DNA of 24,169 nucleotides. Origin: Pseudomonadota bacterium (GTDB lineage Bacteria > Pseudomonadota > Alphaproteobacteria > Sphingomonadales > Sphingomonadaceae). Shown piece after piece: positions 16,217 through 22,727 of the stretch; within the stretch, counting starts at the first letter, position 1, and every line of letters starts with the position of its first letter. A program made the position numbers and the translations under genes. The stretch covers positions 1-24,169 of the forward strand of contig JAEZCS010000140.1 in the NCBI GenBank assembly GCA_023433445.1, written 5' to 3'. The notes below the pieces were generated by a model. It was not told the origin of the DNA. It saw only the letters and a program-made list of their open reading frames with translations, and ran no database searches.

Positions 16217-16690
16217 ATGGATCGCCGTCACCTTCTTATGAGCAGTTTGGGCGGAGCCGCCGCACTTGCCTTTTGGGCCCTTGGAGCAGGTGAGGCTGCG
16301 GCTTATCCCTTCTCGCTGACGGATGCGCAGTGGCGCAAACGCTTGACGCCGCTGGCGTACAATGTGCTGCGCAAACATGCGACCGAGCGTCCCTTCACCA
16401 GTCCGCTGAACAAGGAGCATCGCCCTGGCATTTTCAAATGCGCCGGCTGCGGTCAGAATTTGTTCAATGCCAAGACGAAGTTTGACAGCGGCACCGGCTG
16501 GCCAAGCTTCTGGGCGCCGCTACCGCGTGCCGTGGGTACGTCGCGGGATTTCTCGCTGGTCTATCCCAGGACGGAAGTCCATTGCGCTCGATGTGGCGGC
16601 CATCTCGGCCATGTCTTCGATGATGGGCCACCCCCTACGGGCAAGCGCTACTGCATGAACGGCGTGGCCCTCAGCTTTTCGGCGGCGTGA
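16217..16690 (+). CDS. msrB: Exported peptide-methionine (R)-S-oxide reductase
   Basis: MsrB reduces the R-form of methionine sulfoxide in proteins. The protein opens with a twin-arginine-like signal: MDRRHLLMSS, a hydrophobic core, and a likely cut after GEAAA near residue 29. It should therefore act in the periplasm. The MsrB domain follows with zinc ligands as two CxxC pairs (CAGC and CARC), GTGWPSFW, GGHLGHVFDDGP and the catalytic cysteine in RYCMNG. Family members usually have RYCxNS; Gly in place of Ser is unusual. No obvious resolving cysteine is seen, so recycling may use another partner. ATG 16217 is favoured because AGGAG ends six bases before it; ATG 16214 adds one residue. The end overlaps the opposing gene's end by 20 bases. 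Confidence 0.93.
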   Translation: MDRRHLLMSSLGGAAALAFWALGAGEAAAYPFSLTDAQWRKRLTPLAYNVLRKHATERPFTSPLNKEHRPGIFKCAGCGQNLFNAKTKFDSGTGWPSFWAPLPRAVGTSRDFSLVYPRTEVHCARCGGHLGHVFDDGPPPTGKRYCMNGVALSFSAA

Positions 16691-18500
16691 TCCTGTAGAC
16701 CCGCAGGGATGTGGTGCCCTGAAGCCTCACCGGCTCGAGCCAGGCCGGGTTCGCGCCCTTGTCCAGCATTGATGCCAGGCTGCCGGGATGTTCATCGGCA
16801 TAATGCCTGAACTCGTTGAGGCCTGGGCATGTCACCAGATAATTCGGCCCCTGACCGCTATTCAGCGCGCTTAGGATGTCCCGCGCTTTTGCTGGCGGCG
16901 CGGTGAAGGCTTCGACCACTGCGGTGATCCCGGCCGCATTGCGGTGATGGGCCGTGCCGATGACATAATGAGGGGTCTTGATCAGGATATCCGGGCCTAT
17001 ATCCAGCGGGGCGAACAGAGTGGATTGCGGCAATTGCCGCAGCTGAGCCAAGGCCGCAGCGCTACGGCATTCACTGGCTGGGGAGCTTGCCTTTTCATCC
17101 GCGTCGTCTGCACTCACCGTCACTGCGATCCAAATCGCACACAAGGCTGCCGGTGTCAGTAGGGCGACGGCGGAAGAGGCAAACACTCTCGGCAACGTCG
17201 CTGATTGCTGCTGCGCGCGTCGGAAAAGTCGCAACATCAGCCAGGCAGTGCCAGGCAAGGCTAGTACATGCGCCACGGACATCGCCCGCATCACGAGCAT
17301 CGCGATCAGGGTCGATCCAGCCAGCAGCAGTGCCACGGCCAGCCAACGATCGCGCTCCTTGGGCGATCCGCTGGAGCGCGCAGCCAGAAGTGACCCCCCC
17401 AGCCCTGCCAGAGGGGGGATCAGGATGAGGCCCATCATCGAGCGGCCCTGTTCCCATATCGGGCGGCCTTCCATCACGTGCAGATACCAGAGCTTATAGG
17501 CAATCGGCCCAAGCGCCTGAAACGGATCGCCGGTCAGGCAGGGGCGACCAGTGATGACGAACATCGCAGCCGCCGCCAGGGCGCCTGAGCCCGCAGCCAG
17601 AAAGCGGCCCTGCGCTGAGGCAGGAGCAAGGCGAAAGGCAAGGGGTGTGACCATGGCAAAGGCAAGCAGGGGCCAGACATAGGCCGCTGAAAGGGCATCG
17701 CACTGCGCCTGCACGAGTGGAGGCATGCCGCGCAGTACTGCCAGCAAGAGCAGTGCAGCACCGCCCAGGGTCGAAGCATAGGCGATGAAGCGAGCGACTT
17801 CGCCACGATCGCGCCACTGGCGCAACGCCAATATGGCGGCGAACAAGGCGGCATAGGGCAAGCCCTCGCTCGAAATCTGCAGCCAGACTGCCATTGCCGC
17901 GCCAGCCACTATGCCGCCACGCCTGGCGTGCGGGTCCACCGTCCCAGCCAGGGCGATCGTCGCCATCAGGATTTGCCATCCATGGTGGTCGATCCGCAGC
18001 GGCCCGAACTGAACAAGGATGGTCGGTGTTGCTAGCAGCAGAACTGGCGCGAGCAGCCCCGCCGACTTCCCGGCGATACGAGTGGATGCGCAATGGACGG
18101 CCCACACCAAAGCCCCCAGCAGAAGCAGCGGAACCGTCGAGCAGGCGATGACCTCCGCCAGGCTGTTTCCCATGATCGGCCGCAAAATAAGGATTATGAC
18201 CGCAATCGGCGCGTCCACGATCCGGGACCAGTGCATCGGGCCACCGAAGGGCGGGTTCACCCGGTGTTGGCTGACGTCCAAAAAGGGCTGGCCGGAAAGC
18301 CAATCCCGCACCTGCTGGAGGCGCATTGCGTCATCCGGATCGCGAAATCCTAAAATACCAAGATCGTTGCGATGCAACCACAGCAGGATAACGGCACAGC
18401 ATAGCCAGCCCAGGATGAGCCAGCGTGCGGACGGAACACCATGCGCCCCCAGGTCGCGAGTGAACCCTGTGCGGGCCTTAGCGAGCGGCGAAGACGCCAT
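16671..18500 (-). CDS. Large GT-C/STT3-like membrane protein
   Basis: This protein of about 609 residues has a dozen or so hydrophobic helices and a soluble C-terminal region (about 470-609). After the first helix comes a loop reading FRDPDDAMRLQQVRDWLSGQ, with acidic cluster D54-P-D-D57. HWSRIVD follows at 90-96, and then FGPLRIDHHGWQI. An acidic motif in the first external loop followed by a His/Trp/Arg block is the layout of GT-C glycosyltransferases such as the STT3/PglB oligosaccharyltransferases. It is probably a polyprenyl-phosphate-dependent sugar transferase, but no activity can be assigned. It is last in an operon with the GtrA-like and FAD-oxidoreductase genes, overlapping the GtrA-like gene by 23 bases. 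ATG 18500 follows GGAAAT; ATG 18515 is the alternative. Its 3' end overlaps msrB by 20 bases. Confidence 0.72.
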   Translation of the reverse strand: MASSPLAKARTGFTRDLGAHGVPSARWLILGWLCCAVILLWLHRNDLGILGFRDPDDAMRLQQVRDWLSGQPFLDVSQHRVNPPFGGPMHWSRIVDAPIAVIILILRPIMGNSLAEVIACSTVPLLLLGALVWAVHCASTRIAGKSAGLLAPVLLLATPTILVQFGPLRIDHHGWQILMATIALAGTVDPHARRGGIVAGAAMAVWLQISSEGLPYAALFAAILALRQWRDRGEVARFIAYASTLGGAALLLLAVLRGMPPLVQAQCDALSAAYVWPLLAFAMVTPLAFRLAPASAQGRFLAAGSGALAAAAMFVITGRPCLTGDPFQALGPIAYKLWYLHVMEGRPIWEQGRSMMGLILIPPLAGLGGSLLAARSSGSPKERDRWLAVALLLAGSTLIAMLVMRAMSVAHVLALPGTAWLMLRLFRRAQQQSATLPRVFASSAVALLTPAALCAIWIAVTVSADDADEKASSPASECRSAAALAQLRQLPQSTLFAPLDIGPDILIKTPHYVIGTAHHRNAAGITAVVEAFTAPPAKARDILSALNSGQGPNYLVTCPGLNEFRHYADEHPGSLASMLDKGANPAWLEPVRLQGTTSLRVYRITPPKS

Positions 18501-18891
18501 ATTTCCGGATCGCATAGACCGATAGAAAACTAGCCGGGATGGCGAAGAGCTTCGCCATGGCCGGAGCCATGCCGGTCAGCCCCAATGCGCTGATAAGGCC
18601 CGAGGTCACCCCGATACCTACGAAAGCGCTGAAGACAAAACCCAACCGTTGCTTGGTTGTAGGGCCAACGGCTGAGGGAAAGACAAAGCGAATGCTGATC
18701 AGCCAGTGCAGCAGCAGCCCGCCTGTATAGCCGATGGCTCCAGCCATGGCCGGCGGCACATCGATTCGAAGCAGCGCCAGGAACAACAGCATGTCGCCAC
18801 AGAGCGCGCACAGGCTTGCCAGCGTGTAGCGGACAAGGGTGAAACGGACGGCAGCTGCGTTGGCCAGGTGGCTGATGTTCATCAATGCCAT
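18478..18891 (-). CDS. GtrA-like family membrane protein
   Basis: This 137-residue protein has four predicted helices: about 18-40, 45-65, 83-105 and 110-130. The start of the first helix, VRYTLASLCALCGDMLLFLAL, and the GYTGGLLLHWLISIRFVF block match the GtrA-like family. Family knowledge: GtrA proteins help flip or handle polyprenyl-phosphate-linked sugars during surface polysaccharide modification. The gene starts 8 bases after the FAD-oxidoreductase stop and overlaps the following large membrane-protein gene. ATG 18891 is taken; an in-frame ATG at 18882 is equally plausible, as neither has a strong ribosome site. Context supports a lipid-linked glycan role. Confidence 0.88.
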   Translation of the reverse strand: MALMNISHLANAAAVRFTLVRYTLASLCALCGDMLLFLALLRIDVPPAMAGAIGYTGGLLLHWLISIRFVFPSAVGPTTKQRLGFVFSAFVGIGVTSGLISALGLTGMAPAMAKLFAIPASFLSVYAIRKYGVFAAR

Positions 18892-18899
18892 GACTGCGG

Positions 18900-20426
18900 T
18901 TAAGCGGCCTTCAAGCGGTTGGGGACTTTCCGCACGCTGTTGAGCGCTGCCGTTTGCCCGTTTGCTTCTTCGCCTTCTTTGCCAGCCTCATGATATTCGG
19001 CATCCTCATTGACGGCCCAAGTGTCGAACTGGCGTTCACCCGCTTCGATGTTCCGCACCGTCAGCATGGCGGTCATCATCGCATGATCCTGATTATTATA
19101 GCGATGCATGCCGTTGCGACCGACCAAATGCAGCGTCGGGTAAAGCTGCTCCAGTTCTGTCCGCATCTTCAGAACATTGGCGGCATAATCGTCATCATAG
19201 ACAGGGTAGGCTTTTTCCTGGCGAACGACCGATCCGCCAACCACGTCCGCGGGATCGCAGAGTCCCAGGATAGCCATTTCGCGTTTGGCGAATTCGACCA
19301 ACGCATCGTCGCTTGACGACCAAAGGCCATCGCCCTCGAAGCAGAAATATTCAAGACCGACGCAGGCCAGCGAAGGATCGGGGACCATTTCCGGAGACCA
19401 ACTGCGGAAGTTCTGAATGCGGCCGACCTGAACCTTCGAATCATGGATATATATCCAGTTGTCGGGGAACAGGTCTTCCGACTTGATGATTAGAGCGACG
19501 GTCAGGAAGTCACGATATTTGAGCTCCATCGCATTGCCGAGCGTTGCGGGCAGGGGATGGAGGCGGCCGGCAAGCTCGCGCATCGGGGCGGAACTGATCA
19601 CATGACGCGCCTTCAGCAGCACGTCACCGCCGGGACCCTGGGCGACCATCTGCCATTGGCCGGAACCCTGATCATGCGACAGCTGCTTGAGGCTATGGGC
19701 CATCAGCACTCGGTTCCCGCGAGCGACAACGAAATCCCTTGCCGCTTCCCACATCATGCCGGGGCCAAGCCGCGGATAACGAAAGCTTTCGAGCAAGGTC
19801 TTGGCCGCCATGCCGTCATTGGGCCGCTTGTTGAGCCCCAGCGACCGCTTCAGCCCGTCCTTCACCGCGCCCCAGAGGGACAGGCCCTTGATCCGCTGGG
19901 CCGCCCAATCGGCCGACATCTCGTTGCAGGGCATGCCCCAGACCTTTTCTGTGTAGGTCTTGAAGAAGATAGAGAAGAGCTTGTGCCCGAAGGCATTCAC
20001 CGTCCAATCCTGAAAGGAGCGGACGTTGCGGTTCGGCAGCAGCTTGGCTTTCGCAAAACTCGCCATGCATAGCGTGGAGCGCCACAGGCCAAGATTCCAC
20101 AATGCCTCGAAAGCGCGCAGCGGATAGCTGTAAAACTTGCCCTCATAATAGATGCGGCTCATCCGGGGACGCTGGATGAAATCATCGGGCAGGATCTCGT
20201 TCCAGAGATCGACAACCTCCTTCGACTTCGAAAAGAAGCGGTGGCCGCCAATGTCGAAGCGAAAACCGTTCAGTTCGACTGTCCGGCTGATCCCACCGAC
20301 ATAGCGGGGATCTTTCTCGATGACAGTGACGGTGTAGCCCTTCTTCGTCAGCTGATAGGCCGCAGTTAGGCCTGCCGGACCTGCGCCGATGATGGCGACA
20401 TCCACGTTCTGGTCAATTTCCGGCAT
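18900..20426 (-). CDS. FAD-dependent amine oxidase/UDP-galactopyranose mutase-like oxidoreductase
   Basis: This 508-residue flavoprotein of the glutathione-reductase fold has the dinucleotide-binding fingerprint GAGPAG (14-19) with Glu37 for the ribose. The conserved GGISRTV and DIGGHRFFSKS stretch follows (44-68). Near the C-terminus the FAD-contact region reads LVGRNGMHRYNNQDHAMMTAML. The protein is longer than UDP-galactopyranose mutase (~390) and closer to the NAD(P)-binding protoporphyrinogen-oxidase-like group often found in polysaccharide loci. The reaction is unknown; redox change or mutation of a sugar or polyprenyl lipid is inferred from context. It is first in the operon with the GtrA-like and GT-C-like genes. 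ATG 20426 follows a GGGGGG ribosome site that can pair into a leader hairpin. A CtrA-like box lies about 50 bases upstream. Confidence 0.85.
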   Translation of the reverse strand: MPEIDQNVDVAIIGAGPAGLTAAYQLTKKGYTVTVIEKDPRYVGGISRTVELNGFRFDIGGHRFFSKSKEVVDLWNEILPDDFIQRPRMSRIYYEGKFYSYPLRAFEALWNLGLWRSTLCMASFAKAKLLPNRNVRSFQDWTVNAFGHKLFSIFFKTYTEKVWGMPCNEMSADWAAQRIKGLSLWGAVKDGLKRSLGLNKRPNDGMAAKTLLESFRYPRLGPGMMWEAARDFVVARGNRVLMAHSLKQLSHDQGSGQWQMVAQGPGGDVLLKARHVISSAPMRELAGRLHPLPATLGNAMELKYRDFLTVALIIKSEDLFPDNWIYIHDSKVQVGRIQNFRSWSPEMVPDPSLACVGLEYFCFEGDGLWSSSDDALVEFAKREMAILGLCDPADVVGGSVVRQEKAYPVYDDDYAANVLKMRTELEQLYPTLHLVGRNGMHRYNNQDHAMMTAMLTVRNIEAGERQFDTWAVNEDAEYHEAGKEGEEANGQTAALNSVRKVPNRLKAA

Positions 20427-20435
20427 GCAATGCCC

Positions 20436-20462
20436 CCCGATAGGCTAACTTCTATCATCGGG
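20436..20462 (-). promoter_or_regulatory. Leader hairpin over the ribosome site of the FAD oxidoreductase gene
   Basis: CCCGAT (20436-20441) and ATCGGG (20457-20462) form a perfect 6-base stem about ten bases before ATG 20426. An alternative inner pairing, GATAG with CTATC, is also possible. In the mRNA the downstream arm runs straight into the G-run that serves as ribosome site, so folding could hide it. A regulatory role is inferred. Confidence 0.35.
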
Positions 20463-20477
20463 ATTGGCGGAAATCAT

Positions 20478-20492
20478 CTAAGGAATGGTTAA
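20478..20492 (-). promoter_or_regulatory. CtrA-like binding site upstream of the FAD oxidoreductase operon
   Basis: Read on the minus strand the sequence is TTAACCATTCCTTAG. This gives the TTAA-N7-TTAA layout of the alphaproteobacterial cell-cycle regulator CtrA, with seven of eight half-site bases matching. The first half also matches the extended TTAACCAT form. It lies 52-66 bases upstream of ATG 20426, a sensible promoter distance. Binding is inferred from motif only. Confidence 0.45.
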
Positions 20493-20507
20493 CAACAGGG
20501 TAAGCAT

Positions 20508-20533
20508 GACAGGGCCGCGATCACGACCCTGTC
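20508..20533 (-). terminator. Hairpin downstream of the UrcA-family gene
   Basis: GACAGGG (20508-20514) and CCCTGTC (20527-20533) form a perfect 7-base stem with a 12-base loop, beginning about 15 bases after the UrcA stop. The minus-strand sequence after it is only moderately T-rich, so this is a candidate terminator without a clean U-run. Confidence 0.4.
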
Positions 20534-20548
20534 GGCATCGGTCATCGA

Positions 20549-20869
20549 TCAGCCCTGACGCTGTTCCTGTGCTAGGCTGTCCCGCGCGCTTTCCAAGGCG
20601 TTGGTGTAGCAAGCACGAAATTCACGCGTAGGCTGTTGGATAGAGCCGTTGAGCCAGCCGCAGGCCTGCTTAGCTGCACGGTCGATGCGGGAATTCGCCA
20701 GGCGTGCGCCGTGGACGCTTGCCAAGTTCAAATCGGCTACCGAAACCATAATGCTGCGCGTTTCGGTGCCTGTGCGAGCGTCCACCACCATAGCGCCTGA
20801 GGCGAGCGCTGAAACCGGCAAGGCGAGGGTCATCGTGGCGGCCAGCGCCGCCAGCGTCTTCATGGTCAT
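20549..20869 (-). CDS. UrcA-family secreted small protein
   Basis: This 106-residue exported protein has a signal peptide with a hydrophobic stretch at about 5-22 and a likely cut after ALA23. The mature part has the UrcA-family pattern: a beta segment SIMVSVADLNLAS (39-51), a helix with GARLANSRIDRAAKQACG, and a closing helix REFRACYTNALESA. Cys70 and Cys87 are placed to form one disulfide in the periplasm. Family knowledge: UrcA proteins are common in sphingomonads and caulobacters and have no assigned function. ATG 20869 has GGAGA six bases upstream; ATG 20863 is an in-frame alternative. It stands alone between purH and the FAD-oxidoreductase operon, all on the same strand, with hairpins on both sides. 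Confidence 0.88.
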   Translation of the reverse strand: MTMKTLAALAATMTLALPVSALASGAMVVDARTGTETRSIMVSVADLNLASVHGARLANSRIDRAAKQACGWLNGSIQQPTREFRACYTNALESARDSLAQEQRQG

Positions 20870-20960
20870 CCTATGTCTCCTGCGAACTTTGGTCTGCCCG
20901 CGGCCTGCATGGGCTTAGGGTCGACTGGAAAATAGGATTTGCGCACGGCGTTGGAAAGAG

Positions 20961-20980
20961 GCCACTTGGCCGAAAGTGGC
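20961..20980 (-). terminator. Hairpin between purH and the UrcA-family gene
   Basis: GCCACTT (20961-20967) and AAGTGGC (20974-20980) form a perfect 7-base stem with a 6-base loop, about 63 bases after the purH stop. On the minus strand it is followed by CTCTTTCC, a weak pyrimidine-rich tail. It is the best candidate for the purH terminator. The remaining 174-base gap shows no other clear signal. Confidence 0.45.
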
Positions 20981-21043
20981 AGAAATCAGCTATTTTTGCG
21001 GATGCGAAAGGAATGGGGCCTACTCGCACCCGCGTTAGAGTGA

Positions 21044-22633
21044 TTAGTGGCGGAAGTGTCGCATGCCGGTGAAGACCATGGCGAGACCCGCCTCATCTGC
21101 CGCTGCGATGACTTCTTCGTCACGGATCGATCCGCCCGGCTGGATTACGGCAGTGGCGCCCGCCTCGACTGCGGCAAGGAGGCCGTCAGCAAAGGGGAAG
21201 AAAGCATCGGAAGCAACCGCCGAGCCGATGGTGCGGGCTTCGCTCCATCCGGCCTTATCAGCGGCATCTTTGGCCTTCCACGCTGCAATGCGGGCTGACT
21301 CCAGGCGGTTCATCTGTCCCGCGCCGATGCCTGCGGTGCTGTTGTCCTTCGCATAAACGATGGCGTTGGACTTTACATGCTTCGCTACGGTCCAGGCGAA
21401 CAGGCAGTCATTCAGTTCCTGGTCGGTAGGCGCCCGCTTGGTCACGACCTTCAACTGATCGCGCGTGATGCTGCCATTGTCGCGGCTTTGCACGAGCAGC
21501 CCGCCCGCGATGCTCTTCATCATCAGGCCAGTACGGGCGGGATCGGGCAACTCGCCGGTCAGCAGGAGGCGAAGGTTCTTCTTCTTCGCAAAGATCGCCT
21601 TCGCATCCTCATCGGCGTCAGGTGCTGCGACCACTTCTGTGAAGATGCCGCTGATCGCCTCGGCGGTGGGACCGTCGAGCGGACGGTTTACGGCAATGAT
21701 GCCGCCAAATGCCGAAACGCTGTCGCATGCCAGTGCGGCTTCATAGGCTTCGATCAGCGTGTTCCCGGTCGCCACGCCGCAGGGATTGGCGTGCTTCACG
21801 ATCACCACGGTCGGCGGGCCGTCACGGAACTCGCTGACCAGCTCCAGCGCGGCGTCGGCGTCATTATAATTATTGTAGCTCAGTTCCTTGCCCTGGATCT
21901 GCTTGGCCTGGGCGATGCCGTTGGCTGACGGGCCGACCGGCAGATAGAGCGCGGCGGACTGATGCGGATTCTCGCCATAGCGCAGGCTCGACCCGAGCTT
22001 GCTCGACACGCTGAGGGTTTCAGGGAAATCAACACCCTGATCGGCAAAGGCGAACCAACTGGCGATCATCGAATCATAGGCTGCCGTTGCGGCATAGGCC
22101 TTGGCTGCCAGCATGCGACGAAAATCATAACTGGTTGCGCCGCCCTTTTCCTCCATCTCGGTGATCAGGCGGGCATAGTCGGCCGGATCGGTGACAATAG
22201 CGACGCTTTCATGATTTTTCGCGGCGGAGCGGACCATGGAGGGGCCACCGATGTCGATATTTTCGATGATCTCCTCGCGCTCTGCGCCCTTCGCGACGGT
22301 AGCAGCGAATGGGTAGAGATTGACAACGACGAGGTCGATCGCGCCGATCTCATGCTCCTGCATGGAGGCGACATGGTCGGGATTGTCGCGCACGGCGAGC
22401 AGGCCACCGTGCACCTTCGGGTGCAGCGTCTTGACCCGACCGTCCATCATTTCCGGGAAACCGGTGAGGTCCGAGATATCTTTGACGTCCAACCCGGCAT
22501 CGCGAAGCGCCTTGGCCGTGCCGCCCGTCGACACCAGTTCGACGCCATGCTTGCCCAGCGCCTGGCCCAGTTCGACGAGGCCGGACTTGTCCGACACGGA
22601 TAGGAGGGCGCGCTTGATGGTGACGTCTGACAT
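21044..22633 (-). CDS. purH: Bifunctional AICAR transformylase/IMP cyclohydrolase
   Basis: PurH carries out the last two steps of purine synthesis, formylating AICAR and closing the ring to IMP. The 529 residues are full length. The N-terminal IMP cyclohydrolase part starts KRALLSVSDKSGLVELG and includes STGGTAKALRDAG, TGFPEMMDGRVKTLHPKVHGG and NIDIGGPSMVRSAAKN. The transformylase part has LRYGENPHQSA, the active-site pair Lys280-His281 in KHANPCG, SAFGGIIAVNR and a C-terminal QPGGSIRDEEVI. ATG 22633 has GGAAG at ribosome-site distance. It follows the heparinase-like gene by 94 bases on the same strand; that gap contains a strong 9-base inverted repeat upstream of the purH ribosome site. Confidence 0.98.
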   Translation of the reverse strand: MSDVTIKRALLSVSDKSGLVELGQALGKHGVELVSTGGTAKALRDAGLDVKDISDLTGFPEMMDGRVKTLHPKVHGGLLAVRDNPDHVASMQEHEIGAIDLVVVNLYPFAATVAKGAEREEIIENIDIGGPSMVRSAAKNHESVAIVTDPADYARLITEMEEKGGATSYDFRRMLAAKAYAATAAYDSMIASWFAFADQGVDFPETLSVSSKLGSSLRYGENPHQSAALYLPVGPSANGIAQAKQIQGKELSYNNYNDADAALELVSEFRDGPPTVVIVKHANPCGVATGNTLIEAYEAALACDSVSAFGGIIAVNRPLDGPTAEAISGIFTEVVAAPDADEDAKAIFAKKKNLRLLLTGELPDPARTGLMMKSIAGGLLVQSRDNGSITRDQLKVVTKRAPTDQELNDCLFAWTVAKHVKSNAIVYAKDNSTAGIGAGQMNRLESARIAAWKAKDAADKAGWSEARTIGSAVASDAFFPFADGLLAAVEAGATAVIQPGGSIRDEEVIAAADEAGLAMVFTGMRHFRH

Positions 22634-22664
22634 GATGCTTCCTGCTTTTCGGGTGCCGCTCAGG

Positions 22665-22705
22665 CTTGCCGCAGCCCTCTAATCCTGCCGGGCCAATGCG
22701 GCAAG
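22665..22705 (-). promoter_or_regulatory. Long-armed hairpin in the purH leader
   Basis: CTTGCCGCA (22665-22673) and TGCGGCAAG (22697-22705) are a perfect 9-base inverted repeat with a 23-base loop. It lies between the stop of the heparinase-like gene (22728) and the purH start (22633). No U-run follows, so it is not a classical terminator. It could be an RNA processing or leader element for purH, or a DNA operator. I do not recognise a known riboswitch. Confidence 0.4.
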
Positions 22706-22727
22706 GACCGGATTGGATGTAACGAGC

